Shown here piece after piece: positions 41,961-54,215 of a stretch of DNA of 64,000 nucleotides. Made by a program: the position numbers and the translations under genes. This DNA is from Shinisaurus crocodilurus (lineage: Eukaryota > Chordata > Lepidosauria > Squamata > Shinisauridae): positions 43,671,802 to 43,735,801 of the forward strand of contig CM037879.1 in assembly GCA_021292165.1 (NCBI GenBank). The letters run 5' to 3'. The notes below the pieces were generated by a model that made no database searches, had not been told where the DNA came from, and saw only the letters and a program-made list of their open reading frames with translations. Position 1 is the stretch's first letter; the number at the start of each line of letters is the position of its first letter.

Positions 41961-43259
41961 GGTATAAGGGAACTGTTTTGCAAGGAGTCCCATTAAATAA
42001 CTGAATATTGGACATGTTCACCAAAACAAACTGTAAATGGTGGTTTCAGTCCACAGCAGAAATCTGGTGTTGTGTGTAATCTTCAGAAAACACTTTAGGT
42101 GGTATTCTCCCAAGTAAAGAGCTTTGAAGCAAGAAGAAATGCAAAGCGTTTATAGGAGTCAACACTGTGGTGGCTATGTGCTTTGTATGTTGTGCTTACT
42201 GTATTATTATATTAAAGATTATCGATTGCACTTAGTACTGCAGCTTTTCTCATTGTTGTTTACTTATGTGTCACCTTGTGCTAGTTTTACAAGGAGGTAC
42301 AACCAACTGGCAATAACTTGCAAATCAGTTGTCCTTTATGCTTCAGTCAACAGGAGCCTTTAATTAAAGCATTCATTCAGGTAAGTCCAGATCAGAAACT
42401 GCTGTGTGTGTTTTTGGTGGGAACATTCTACAGAATATCAAAGGACGCATTATTTCCCTGGTTGTACTCTTTCATAATTGACCACAACTTAAAATGGGGA
42501 GAGATAGTATTCTGACAGTATTACTGATTATTGGTTCTTGTGTATCCATTATTCTTGAGATATACCCTTGGTAACACTGAGGGCAAATCTACACTAGAGC
42601 CCCTTCTGTAAAACACATTCACCGCTGTTGGGGCACATGCTAATGAATACAGACTGTTGAAAATGTGATTGTGTGTCACACACAAATGCAATCGCGGGAG
42701 AAGTAGGAGGAGTTTGAAAGGTGATGTGTGCAGGGGAAGTGGCCCTTTAAGAGAAAGGGTTTTTTGTTCTTTTGTTCATCTATGCACAGGTGTTTAAAAG
42801 AAAGGGGGGAAATTGACAGCTCCTCTTGCCCCCTCACAAAAAATCATGGAGAAGGGGATGGGAAGAGACAAAGACACTGCTGCTGCTGTCGTCGTCCCCC
42901 CACCTCCCATGGGGTGAAGCCAGCAGGACCAGTACCCCGTTCCCATGCATCCAAAAGCAATGGCGAGGCCATTTGAAATCAATGTGATTTACTTCAGAGT
43001 AAGGCCACTGAAGATAATGTGATTTACTTCTGAGTAGACATGCATTTCAGCTGTTCTGTCAGCCAAACCACTCAGAGAAGCCGGAGGGAGGCAGGAAATC
43101 AAGAGTTCCTCCTGTTTTCTATGTGCAGGTGCAAACAGCAAGAGTGAAGGAGTTTTTTTTTGGGGGGGGGGGAATTAAGAAAAACAATTGACAGCTCCTC
43201 CTGCCCCCTCACAAAGAAATCATGGAGATGGAGAAGAGGATGGGAAGAGACTATAGCTC
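41961..43259. other. Unassigned intergenic DNA
   Basis: 42590-42800 has motifs seen in another dispersed element (GGGCAAATCTACACTAGAGC). No gene recognised. Confidence 0.35.
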
Positions 43260-43348
43260 CCAGAACCTCTTGCCATTGGTCATGCTGGCTGGGTATGCTG
43301 AGAGTTGTGGGCCAGCAACATCTGGGGACCCAAGGTTGGAGAACACTG
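43260..43348. mobile_element. Palindromic hAT-like MITE, family A, partial copy
   Basis: Only the right half is well preserved (AACATCTGGGGACCCAAGGT, then TTGGAGAACACTG). The left terminus is missing. Confidence 0.75.
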
Positions 43349-43904
43349 CTCTAGAGGGAACACATTCCCAAGAGCTAAGAAAGTTTGGTTTTCTTTTGAA
43401 CTGTGCACCTAATATGCTTTTTTGTTTTTGGTTCAAAACAATCCTGGATTCTTTTTTTTTCTTCCTGTTTTGCTGGTTTCTCTCCATTGAAAGCCAAGAC
43501 CACATGGACTGACTCTTTCTTTGTCCTTTGTGCATGGCAAAAACATATGGTAGCAGGAAGCAACTGCCAGTTACTGTATCAAGTACCAAGAGTGTGATAT
43601 AATTGTGTATAAACACTGCCCTTTTAATAGTTGCCACTCTGTAAAGCTTTGGCCATGTGAACAGCCACAGTTTGTGAAACCTTTTTCTTCAGAGCCTCGC
43701 CAAAGTGACAGATTTCTCAATCTAGCGATGTGAAGAGCAGAATGCATTTCAGAAGTGCAAAATGAATACAGCAATTCTGTTTATAATGACGCAGTAAGCT
43801 AGTCATTTTGGGGGTGTGGAGGGGGGGGAGATGCAGCTGCTTTGTATGGATAACAAATGGCCGACCGTAACAGCATACGGTAAACTATCAAGCAAAACAG
43901 TGAT

Positions 43905-44050
43905 GCAGAACTAGAAGTCATTTACTTTACAATCCTATACACATGGTCTACGAAAATAGGGAATACCAAGTACAGAAAACTCTGCTTCGTGACTGGCACT
44001 TGACTCTATTATTCTGTCCTTGCTGTTCCATCCACAGCACTGGAAATTGC
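43905..44050. repeat. 146-bp duplicated segment, probable source copy
   Basis: Ungapped direct match to 46831-46976 with two mismatches by eye. Flanking sequence is not recognised as repetitive here, which favours this as the donor. Confidence 0.85.
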
Positions 44051-44481
44051 CTTGTAAGATTTATATTATATGGTTGCTGTGCTTAAAAATATGTAGGACT
44101 ATATTCTGGCTCACTATGCAGCAGTTGATATGAATTACTATTTGTTTTATTTTACCTTATCTCATTCAGGTGTCTAACCTTCCCTAATGTGAAAGTTTGG
44201 TTGCATACAAATGTCCAGATAAAATTCAGACATTTGTGAAATTTAGGGTTGAAACAGTTCTGGCCTGAGGCATTTTGCTGCCTGAAGTGAAGCCATAATG
44301 CCACCTCTGGTACTAGGGCCTACACTTTAAAAATTCTGGCTGTACTATTCAGACACTGGTTCCAGCCTTCACCTGTTCCGTCCTCATAGTGCCGCCTGAA
44401 GCAGGTGGCTTTACTGTGCAGCATGGCAGGGCCTGCCCTGGGTTGAATGTCTGAGCTCGTATAATCAATAGGGAACTAAAG

Positions 44482-45002
44482 TAGGGGTGGGCAATGTAGG
44501 CTTAATTTTCATGCGGTCCTTGGCCTAATTTCAAAAGCTCCCTGCAAGCTATTAGTTCAGACTTCTGGCAATCTGTCTCTCCCCTGGTAGCCCACTGGAC
44601 AGGGAGGAAGAGAGAGGGAGAGGGAAGAGGATGTTGCAGAGAGAGGGGCAGACTGACCGGGTTCACACAACACGATAAGCTATGATGGTTTATAAGCCAT
44701 GTTGGTTTCAGAGTGGCTTGTCGTGCTGTCTGAACCTGGCCAGAGTGGCTTGAGCATGGTTAACAAAGGCATGCTGCTGGGTTCAGCCAACACAACAAGC
44801 CACTCTGAAACATGGCTTATAAGCCATCATGGCTTATTGTATTGTGTGAACCCACAAAGAGAGAGAGAAGGAGCTGCCTCTGCCCACTTTTGGTTCTGCC
44901 CCCTACTGGTTTCAGCCCTGCCCACTGCTAGCATGTAGTCCCCAACAGATTACTCCTGAGGGAATATGGCCCTCACCCAAAAAAATATATTCCCCACTGC
45001 TG
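44482..45002. mobile_element. hAT-like element carrying a nested family F element
   Basis: Ends TAGGGGTGGGCAATGTAGG and ATATATTCCCCACTGCTG; flanks AACTAAAG and AACCAAAG form an 8-bp TSD with one mismatch. A Harbinger-like element sits at 44655-44853. Confidence 0.7.
44655..44853. mobile_element. PIF/Harbinger-like element, family F, nested
   Basis: GGGTTCACACAACACGATAA at left and its complement ending GTGTGAACCC at right. Inner facing ends (GTCTGAACCTGGCC, CTGGGTTCAGCCAACAC) suggest a tandem or doubled structure. Confidence 0.65.
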
Positions 45003-45010
45003 AACCAAAG

Positions 45011-45650
45011 CATAGTTGATAAATACGAGAAGGGAAATTTGCATTGGTAGATGTGTGAAGCTTAGACTGAAGGGTTCACTGGTCTGTTTCTTAAAGACCA
45101 ACAATTGACTCTGGTGTACCACTGTGGCAAGCAGTGAAAAATAAAGTATTAAAGATAGCTTTCCTTCTAACATGTTTGCTTGTTGGTAGCGTTTGCTTAT
45201 TATCAGTGTTTTTTTTCTGGAGAAAAAGGTACTGGAACTCTTGGATTACATTTCCTCAGGAGTAGATGGCAATTAAATTGTAATGCAATTAATAGAAGAA
45301 AAGGTGCTGGAACTCAGTTCTGGTGAGTTCCACCAGAAAAAAAGCTCTGCTTATTATATAAGCTTTTGCTTATTTCATACCTTCAATGGCTTCAAAAAGG
45401 CAATTATCTTGAGGGTTTGGATTTCAGCACATTTTATTTAAATTAATTGATTAAAATTCAGTTATACTTCATGTGGAGACACATACTCTTTTTGACAAAG
45501 CCAGCTGTGGTTTTCAAAAGGTGCTTATCACATCCTGTCCATGTCTACTTGGAGGTAAGAATCACTGGGTTCAATGGAGTTTACTCCCAAGCAAGTGTGC
45601 AGCCTTCAGTATGCATCAACCGGGGTCATTTCCCTTATGAGATTCTCTTA
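45011..45650. other. Unassigned intergenic DNA
   Basis: A GGTACTGGAACTC/GGTGCTGGAACTCA repeat pair at about 45228-45320 looks like the ends of a short degenerate repeat. No gene recognised. Confidence 0.35.
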
Positions 45651-45758
45651 GGGTGCAATCCTTTGCAGGCTTAGACAGGAAAAAAAGTCCTACAACTCCC
45701 AGCATTCCCTAGTCAGCCAGGACTTTCTTTCTGTCTAAACATGCAAAGGATTGTGCCC
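45651..45758. mobile_element. Palindromic PIF/Harbinger-like MITE, family B, copy 6
   Basis: Ends GGGTGCAATCCTTTGCAGG and CAAAGGATTGTGCCC; TSD TTA (45648-45650 and 45759-45761). The right palindrome arm has lost its centre. Confidence 0.85.
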
Positions 45759-46496
45759 TTAATGTGGTTATTTGCTTACTGATTGTGCCCTTGCTCTGGG
45801 GATTCCCCCCCGCCCCCCAAGTCTTCTTGTGGTGTACTGAAAATTGTGTAAGATTTCTTGATTTATTATTTATTTATTGAGAATATTGGTTTTCCACAGA
45901 GGAAGAGCTCACCCCCTCCCAAAAATTTTTTTTAAAGCGACAATAATGCTAAGGTGTCACCACCACACTAAAAACAGGCAGACAGAGGCAGAAAAACTGC
46001 AGCAATAAAATTCATGATGAGTCACTGAACACACAGGAAAATAAAATTGTCTCTACCCTGCACCTAAAAAAAAGTAACAATGCCTTCGGGGAGGGTGTTC
46101 CAAAAACAGGACTCCACAACAGAAAAACCCCTGTCTCTAGTAGCCATTTCCAGTGGTACATCCAAATTTTAGGCTTTCGTTGGTAAAATGTATTACTTCA
46201 TTTAGTACTTCAAAATATGCTAAGCCAGTCCTGCTTTCTAGGGGGGATCTTCCTGCTCATTCTGCTGAGTGGGGCCCTGGACATCTGCCCCCAAGTCCTA
46301 CCTTGAATGTATCACTGGCCACCTCCCTAATCTCTGAAGGTGAGTGTACCTATAGCAGGGCCTCTGCTACTTGTGTCAGTGACCAGGCAGGTTCAAATGG
46401 GGGGAGGTGCTGTGTTGTTTTTTTAAGTTTGCAGGATTAGATTCAGTGGCCACCTCTTCAACAGTGGCCTCCTTCATGGCCTCAACATAAAGTAGC
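45759..46496. other. Unassigned intergenic DNA
   Basis: AT-rich 45860-46150 resembles a minus-strand LINE tail (TTTATTATTTATTTATTG followed by GGAAAATAAAATTGTC-type DNA), weak. No gene recognised. Confidence 0.3.
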
Positions 46497-46647
46497 CAGG
46501 TGACCTTTTTTTTTTTTTTTGCAGAGGACAGTCCTCTATTTGAAGGGCTGTCCTCGCCAATTCGAATCTAAAGTTAATGAACCATAGGAACTGTTGCCCA
46601 TCAACAGTCAGCACCTGGACACTAGGCTGAACAAGCGGGGACACAGG

Positions 46648-47252
46648 TAGGGATGTTTGTTTGTTTATTTATTTATTATATGTTGTAGAATTTCACAATG
46701 GATTCAAATGAGTTTGGATTTCTATGAATCTGATCTGCAGATTCTGCCGCAGACAGGCCTTTTCTGAGTTGTCCGTGGACTTGTGGACCAGTTTTTTACT
46801 TTGGGGGTGCAGTTTTTTACTTTATAGTCTGCAGAACTATAAGTCATTTACTTTACAATCCTATACACATGGTCTAAGAAAATAGGGAATACCAAGTACA
46901 GAAAACTCTGCTTCGTGACTGGCACTTGACTCTATTATTCTGTCCTTGCTGTTCCATCCACAGCACTGGAAATTGCTGTGCAAGTGTACATGTGCACAAG
47001 CGCACACTTTCAAACGCAAACGCAAGTTTGGGAAATTGCGAACATTTCCTGAGACTTGTGTTCCTTCCTAGTTGCATTCACATTTGGGCCTGGAACAGGA
47101 CACGTTCGCAAGATTTGCAGACAGGAACAACATTCTCGTACATCTCCCCCCCCCCCAATCTGATTCTGTCAATGAGCAGACGATGAACATGAGATTCCTG
47201 ACAGTCCGCAAAATGCTGACGGACTGAATTTAACAAAATCTGTACATACCTA
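46648..47252. mobile_element. Nested TIR element with TAGGGATGT ends
   Basis: Starts TAGGGATGT and ends ACATACCTA, inserted in the family G copy. It resembles 55767-56087 at the ends. It contains the 146-bp duplicated block. Confidence 0.6.
46831..46976. repeat. 146-bp duplicated segment, inserted copy
   Basis: Copy of 43905-44050 with two mismatches, lying inside a transposon. A direct repeat of CAGTTTTTTACTTT (46790-46804 and 46811-46824) immediately precedes it, which may mark the event. Confidence 0.85.
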
Positions 47253-47430
47253 CGAAAAAGGTCACCTGGTCAAAGTCGTCTGCACTATGGTGAGATGTAC
47301 TGTATTTCTATTTAAGTTATAATCATTATTTCTCAATTTGCATCTATACATATACATTGGCATATGCAAATGTTTTGCAAATTTCTGTCCTCTGTAATCC
47401 TCATTTTTGGTGATGCATTTCCGTTTTTTT

Positions 47431-47929
47431 TGGCAGGTAATCAAGCTGCTGTTAAAAGCACAGCTATGGTGGTTGGTTGGAAAGCTGGCAACCCCCAGTT
47501 GGCAAGCAGCAAGCACGTAGCCCAACAATGTTACTTTGCAGTTTGTATCTAATTAATAACTAACTTCTCTTACTCCGCTGTGCACGTATTTCCGCCTGAC
47601 TGCATTGCTTCCAAGTATAAAGACTGGGGAAATGGCCCGCAGGCTCTGTGCACTGTCAAAGAACATTTTGTAGAAAAGAACATGCTTTGGATAGAGCTGC
47701 CTGAGAATCTTTAGGTTATACAGAAGCAAAGCACAAGTTTCATTTCCCATCTCTGTGTATTATTTATTTATTTGATTTATACCCCACCTTTCTATGAAAA
47801 AAATGGCACTCAAGACAGCTAAAAAAAACAATTTAAAAGAGATTAAGGGCACAATCCAATGGGGATGCCTGAAAGCCTCTGAACTCAGAGGAGTACGGGC
47901 ATCCTATGCAGGGCAGGAGGAGCATGGGA
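47431..47929. other. Unassigned intergenic DNA
   Basis: Begins with the end of the family G element. AAGGGCACAATCC at about 47847 is a Harbinger-like end whose partner may lie beyond the SINE near 48190. No gene. Confidence 0.35.
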
Positions 47930-48151
47930 GTGATTGTGGCGTAGTGGTGAGAGTGTTGGACTGGGACTTGGGAGATCTGGGTTCTAGTCCCCACTTGGCC
48001 ATGAAACTCACTGGGTAACTTTGGGCCAGTCACTGACTCAACAGGGTCAGTGTGAGGATAAAATGGAGAGGAGGAGGAGGATTCTGTAAGCCGTCTTGGG
48101 TTCCTTGCAGGAAAAAAGGCGGGGTATAAATATAATAAATAAATAAATAAA
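47930..48151 (+). mobile_element. tRNA-derived SINE (Sauria/squamate type)
   Basis: Good copy (GATTGTGGCGTAGTGGTGAG to GGCGGGGTATAAATATAATA and AAATA tail), with a deletion in the middle that removes part of the CTCAGCCTAACCTACCTCA segment. Confidence 0.9.
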
Positions 48152-49053
48152 TTGTCACCTCCGTGCTCCTCTTGCCCGGCAAGTCAGCTAGATAGCCAAT
48201 TCCGGCCATCTAGCTGAGGCATTTCAGATGGGCGGAGAACTCAGGGAAGGAGTCTGGTGTGCTGCCAGGAGACGTTGTATCCTAGAAAAAAACAAAATGG
48301 CATCCCTCAAGCCTGAAGGCTGCTCACACTTGAACTAAAGGACAAGGCAGTGGAGTTGGTCTCAGCAAATGCCTGAAAATTATCATCATCAACAGCAACT
48401 GGTAATGAGGCAGAGCCAGGGTTGTTGTTCTTTAGGCTGCTGTGTGGAGTTCAGAGCAGGCCCAGGTGGTGCAGCTTGGGAAATGGAGTGAGTGGGTTTT
48501 GTTCTGAGGGCAGAGCCCAGGCCAAAACTGCCTGTTCATCTAAGGTGGCTCGATTAACATTAATAATAATAAAAGCAGACGGTGAGGGGGAGAAATAACA
48601 TGCAATGGGTCTAAAAAAATAAAAACAAATGAAATGGCTAGGATAAATTTCTCTGACTAATTGGCAACCCTTGATAAAAAATGCAATGGCCATAGGCCAA
48701 AGCAAACAGCAGGTTTCAGGCAAGCAAGGGTTAATATTTAATAGTCAAGGACCTGGTCATGGAAGGAGACTCCATCACCAGCAGAGGCACGGCTGCCGCC
48801 TGTTCCTTTAAGTGCTGGTGAACTTCTCTGCCCTCGCCACCTCCTCTGTCATTCTGTATTCTTCAAAGGCCAAAGGCCAAGCAGCAAGTGGAGCATTTTG
48901 GGGACTTGACGTGATGCTCCTACCAAGGTTCAATTACACCATCTGTTGGGTAGTTCTGGTAGAAAAGGTTTTGGGGTGCGGGAGTCTGTTTGGGGTTGGA
49001 TGAGACTGAACTCATCGGGGAATTGATGGGATTAGGAGGCTGTAGGTCCAGAA
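48152..49053. other. Unassigned intergenic DNA
   Basis: No gene or known repeat recognised. Confidence 0.35.
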
Positions 49054-49970
49054 CAGGGGTCCTCAAACTACTACGGCCTGCGGGACACATCCGGCCCAAC
49101 GTGTCCTTTCATCCGGCCTGGCAGCCGCGCTACAGCAGTAGCGCCTCAGCCTGACGCTCCCGCTGGGGAAGAGGGAGGAGAATGGGGAGGGGGCATGATA
49201 TCAGCACGAGCCTACGTGAGCGCCTCGAGGAGGACGGGCCCCAAGTTGTGGTGCCGGCGGCGGCCAGTCTAGAGAGGTACACAGAGTTTTTGCAGAGTTT
49301 TCGGAGGAGGAGAGGCTCCTCCACCGGAGGAGACGCTGGCCACGGGGCTGCTGCCCGCCCTGCCGGGCTCCGGGCGGCTCACGCCCCACCGCTGCTGGCT
49401 CAGCCACGCCTCCTCCACCGGAGGAGACGCTGGCCGTGGCGCTGACACATGCCCTGCAGGGCTCTGGGCGGCTCATGCCCCGCTGCCGGCTCAGCCGCAC
49501 CTCCACCAGAGGAGACACTGGCCACGGCGCTGCTGCCCGCCCTGCATCACTTGTTATGACTAGCAGTGACAAATATGGAACCGGACATTGACCATCTCAT
49601 TAGCCAAAAGCAGACCCATACTTCCCATTGAAATAATAATAAGCTTATGTTGATTAAAATTGTTCTTCATTTTAAATATTGTATTGTTTTTTCCTGGTGT
49701 TTTTTGCACTACAAATAAATAAGATATGTGCAGTATGCAAATCAAGCCTTTCTATGCCTTTTTAAAAAATTAATGTATTTCAATTTTAGACAGCAAATTA
49801 ATTTATAATAACTTTCCATTTAATCAAGTAAAAAAAAGGGACCCGGGTCCTTTTTTTAAAAAACTTGATCCATTCATTCATATTTTTTTCAAACTATAGT
49901 CCTGTCCGGCCCCCGAACAGTCTGAGGGACAATGAACTGGCCCCCTGTTTAAAAAGTTTGAGGACCCCTG
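49054..49970. mobile_element. 917-bp Charlie-like hAT element
   Basis: Ends CAGGGGTCCTCAAACTACTA and AGTTTGAGGACCCCTG; flanks GTCCAGAA and GTCCAGAG form an 8-bp TSD with one mismatch. GC-rich left half with a minisatellite (49316-49546), AT-rich right half. No intact transposase frame. Confidence 0.88.
49316..49546. repeat. GC-rich minisatellite inside the hAT element
   Basis: About 2.5 copies of a unit of about 92 bp that starts CTCCTCCACCGGAGGAGACG and continues through GCTGGCC, TGCCCGCCCTGC and GGCGGCTCA. Unit starts lie near 49316, 49410 and 49500. Confidence 0.8.
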
Positions 49971-49978
49971 GTCCAGAG

Positions 49979-52419
49979 TGTTTGGTGCTGAGAGGTACTG
50001 GAGAAGCCTTTGCGACTCTCCCACGGGATAATTTCAGGCTTCATGCCTAGCTTATCTTGAGAACTCTCCAGATCTTCCAGAGCCGACCTTACCATCAGGC
50101 AGGGTGAGGTGGCTGCCTCAGGCGGCAGATGCTGGGGGGCGGGGAGTGCCTGAGAGGAGTTAGAGGACAGAGCTATGTGTGCCACATGACCTGCTCTGCA
50201 CCCCTCAAGCTTCCCTGCTGACCTCAGCGCTGTTCCGCTGCTAGCACCGAAGTAAAAAAAGAAGAAAAGATCAGCTCCCAGTCAGGGCTGCTCTTGTACG
50301 TGAAATGCGTGTGGGAGGATGGCATCTTGTCCTTCACCCTAGGCTTAAAAGTTTGGGGCTGGCCCTGTCCTTTATCTTCTGATCTTAGCGCCTGATGGAG
50401 GCCGTCTCATGACCTGAGCAGATCACACGATCTAACGTGGCACATCATCACTGCAAGGGCCGGTTTCCTCACTCATTTACTCATATCCGTTATGTGATCA
50501 GATCTCCCGAATGCTGCCGAGCAACAGCAACGCATTGCTTGTGGTTTTATTATCTGGTGGGTTCTGTATGTCTGGATAGACCAAGAACCATCGCAACTTT
50601 TAGCAGCAGAATTGTTGGCCTTTCTGAAAGTACAAATACTGGTGTATACTTTTGGGATATTCTTTTAATAAATAAATAAATAAATAAATAAATATACATT
50701 AGAGTTTGGGGTTGCTAGGAAAATGTATTTGTAGCTTACTGCCTGTTGTACATATGGGGGGGGGAGTTAAATTTGTTGCGGTATCACATTTCAGGCAAGA
50801 AACCACTTCCCTTCCTGTGTACGTACTGCAAGTGTGTGCTGCAATTTTATCAGTGCCCTACATCAGCTCATTGACATCAAACCTCAAATGTCAAACTATG
50901 TCAAAAATAGTTCTCGTGATCCAATGAGGATGTCTTTATGGCTGCTCAATATGCAAAGTAATTGTGAGATTAAGCATTAGTTAGACAAGAAAGGCATCTG
51001 TGAGTAGAGCGTTGATCTATATTTTTCTTAATATATTTTCCACAGGCTGTGGTTTCAGCAACGGAATCAAACTACATTTGCTCTCAGACCACTTCCGGTA
51101 AAGGCTTAAGGGGCGTGGGGTGTCCGGAGCTAGTTCCTCTACCTCAAGGTCACTCTACAAGATGTCTGGAAGATCCAGGGCTGGATCAAAGTAGCAGCAG
51201 CCTCAAAGCAAAAGGGGTAAGTCAGGGCTGGCCCTACCATTACGCCTGGTGCCCCAGCCATGGGGCTCCCATGAGAGGTTGGCTGACCTCTCGCGAGAGG
51301 CCCACAAATGGGGCACAAGGCAGGAGTGAGCGGCCAATGGGGCCAGCTGGCTCAGCAAGTAAGGGAGTGGCCAGACAGCTGGCCAAGTGGGTAGGCCGGC
51401 CAGCTGGCTGAGTGAGTGGTCAAGGGGGCAGCAGCGGTGCCATCTCACTTGAGGTGACAAAATACATTGGGCTGGGCGTGGGGAAAGTTACTGGTGTCCT
51501 GGAACTGGGAAAAGAGAAAGCAAGTCCGTCCACAGACCATGGGCTAAATCCAGCGTTACACGAGCAGACTTCTGCTTGCTCAATGGGAGTTTCTCTTCCC
51601 TTCCTTCTCTCTGCAGCCCTCCACACCAGACTGAGTGGGCGGGGGGGAGTACAGCCAGCTGCAGCGGGAATGGGGAATTGATCCACCAGTGGTGTCCATT
51701 CTGCTGGTGGAGGGACACCATCGGATATGACACCTTGAGTTTATTGCTGATAAGAGGGAAGTGGAGTGAGTTCTGCTGGACACAGGAAAGCCTGGTGGAA
51801 TGGGGGGCTGGCCACACCAAGCTTGAGTTGGCCATCACTACAGGCTCCTAAGAGCTGAATGAGAAAGAGAAAGATGGTTTGGTGTCTCAGTAAAGAGATG
51901 TCTTGACAGGAATGTCTTTTCTCTTTTGCATAGCCCCAGTGGCATCACGCAACAGGAGTGATCAGGCTCTGGTGGTGACTCAAGGTATATGTTAATACAG
52001 GAAAGGCCAACTGTGCTAGATTCGGCACCCAAGCACTTTTAGCTGCTCCGTGGCAGTCGTACCAATCTTTATTCAAGGTTTTGCCCACAGTTTCACTCAG
52101 AAGGAAAAGAAAGACCCTTTCACATTGCAAGGCATGGGTAAATTCCATGCTTGAATATTGTGTTGTCTCTTTTTGATGCTGTATGTTATATTTAAATGTA
52201 CAGATTTGTAATGCTATGCCTGAGCACATGTGCCCCTAACTGGGGAGCAGTTACTGGTGCATGGTGCCTGCTGGCTTTGTTAAGGAGCTTGCCCATTCTT
52301 GAGGGTGCCAGTTCATGTGGCAAAATATACGTCTGGCCTAGAGAACAGAGAGGCCACCAAGAATACAAAGGGTGGTCATCCCTGTGTTAATACATGCAAG
52401 TACCAAATGTGAGCACTTT
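49979..52419. other. Unassigned intergenic DNA
   Basis: 50080-50372 has hAT-like ends (CAGAGCCGACCTTACCATCA, GGGGCTGGCCCTG) but no TSD. An AAAT repeat lies at 50668-50694. Open frames at 51049-51850 have no recognisable domains. Confidence 0.35.
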
Positions 52420-52645
52420 ATTTATTAATTTAATTTATTCGTTACATTTATATCCCACCTTTCCTCCAAGGAGCCCAGGGTGACATAGATGATCCTGCTC
52501 TTCTCTACTTTATCCTCACAACAACTTTGTGAGGTAGGTTAGGCTGAAAGTCACCCAGTCAGCTTCATGGCCTAGTGGGGGCTATAACCCAGGTCTCCCG
52601 AGTCCCAGTCCAACACCCTAACCACTTCGCCACACTGGCTCCCTG
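52420..52645 (-). mobile_element. tRNA-derived SINE (Sauria/squamate type)
   Basis: Minus-strand copy. Tail TTTATTAATTTAATTTATTC at left, TATATCCCACC, TATCCTCACAACAACTTTGTGAGG-type middle and tRNA-like head ending near CACACTGGCTCCC. Confidence 0.88.
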
Positions 52646-52786
52646 TTTTCATCTTCACAGCTGCTGGCCAAAGACCAGAAGTAGAAGTGCCACGGTCCTG
52701 AGACTCAGCCAAGAATTACAGAGCAGTTTGAAAACCCACTGTTGGTTCCAAACACATGCTCAGGAAGAGGAGGAGTAGCTTTCATC

Positions 52787-52916
52787 TAGCCTTCCCAAAC
52801 CCAGTGCCTTCTAATGTGGTGGACTGCAACTCCCATCATCCCCATCCCTCCCATCCCCAGAGATAGTGGGCTTAGTAGTCCAACACATCTGGAAGGCACC
52901 AGGTTGGGGAAGGCTA
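52787..52916. mobile_element. Palindromic hAT-like MITE, family D
   Basis: TAGCCTTCCCAAACCCAGTG start and inverted TTGGGGAAGGCTA end. Core diverged. TSD not convincing. Confidence 0.75.
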
Positions 52917-53000
52917 CTTTAGCTGGAAAGTCTGGCGCGTTGAACAAGCAACTGCACTTGATGGTGTTTCTTTTTCTTCTTTTCACTCATCACTAATACA

Positions 53001-53066
53001 GCTACCTTGTAATTAGCCCACCACTTACTAAAAAACAAATTTAAATAGGATCTTATGGAAACATTT
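53001..53066. repeat. 66-bp source of an inverted templated copy
   Basis: The reverse complement of this stretch is found inside the SINE at 55107-55193, identical over 30 or more bases around the GATCTTATGG side, with one 4-base gap and one substitution elsewhere. Confidence 0.8.
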
Positions 53067-53914
53067 CCCACCCCCATCACTTAAGGTAATTGCTTTGCGG
53101 CTAATTTGAGTTTCACAGGGAGCAATTTTGATCTTCCCCACTGAGCTTTATCTAAAAGGGATTGATGAATAGTCCCCCACCCCAATATGTGTCTTAATAC
53201 TTGTCCAACAGGTTCATGAACGAAGTAAGATAGAGTCATGGAAAATGCACAAAGGACTTTACTGTGATTCAAATAAGAAATATGTTCAATGGAAGCCATA
53301 TATGTCCTTTGCAAAGGAAAGTGCATGTGCACGATAAGATGGGAAACACAGTACTAGTAGCACAAGCACAAGTAATATGTTGCAGTTGCCTGGCAACATT
53401 CAGGAGATGTGATAAAGCAGTGGAAATGAATGAATGAGTGAGAGAGTGAATGAATGAATGTATGAGGGAGTGGATGAATGAATGATCACTGTTTAATATT
53501 GTAATAACCAAACAAGAAGTTATTGCTTGAAAGAATTACTCTAGAGTGTAAAACAATACAGTCATTTATGCAATGCAATGCAATGCTATCAGTATCCCAG
53601 AGCTTATTAATTTCCCCCCATCTGAATATTTCCCTGTATTCAGAACAGCACCCAGGTTGTGTCCAGGCTCACGAGGGGGATAGTTTGACCTGGTTAAGTT
53701 TCATGGCCCGCACAGCTCTGCTTGCAGAGGAGCTGCTGAACACTTAAATGCCTACAAACAGTAGTAGTCTTTCTTTATTTCCCAAATGGATACAAACTCA
53801 AGTGACATTGGTTACATTCACCCCATCAGGCTCTTCACTTCCTTGCTAAGGGCTCTGACTGAGTACCTTCTCCCAGTGCATCAGTGCTTGAGCTATGCAC
53901 CACTTTATTTCTCT
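53067..53914. other. Unassigned intergenic DNA
   Basis: GAAT-type repeats at 53428-53485. No gene or transposon recognised. Confidence 0.35.
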
Positions 53915-54215
53915 TAACTCTGTCATTCCTTACTCATGACTGTTAATGGGTTCTTCAGACGACCCTCCAGTTTTGCTTGCTTTCAGCGAGTTTTTTTAGA
54001 GCGGGGAAAATTAGGTATTATTCCCAAAAGCAAAAGAAAATGCTTTTTCTACTTGTGTATTTACACTATTTTACTATACCACAGTGCCACCTAGAGGTTA
54101 TATAGTGGAAAAGCAGGAAAGAAAACACTCTTTATGTAGTGCTCGGATCTCAATTCTGCAATGAACCTGAAAGTAGATACAGCAGATTAACAGCTTCGTG
54201 TAGGAACGCCCTCTG
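53915..54215. repeat. Dispersed repeat, family R, partial copy
   Basis: Shares GATCTCAATTCTGCAATGAA, CTGAAAGTAGATACAGC and CACAGTGCCACCTAGAGG with the 19524-20090 element. Terminal repeats missing. Confidence 0.65.

Larger units (their letters stand above)
46497..47430. mobile_element. TIR element family G, interrupted copy
   Basis: Left part (46497-46647) and right part (47253-47430) each align with the 36519-36855 element. A second element (46648-47252) splits them. Confidence 0.65.
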
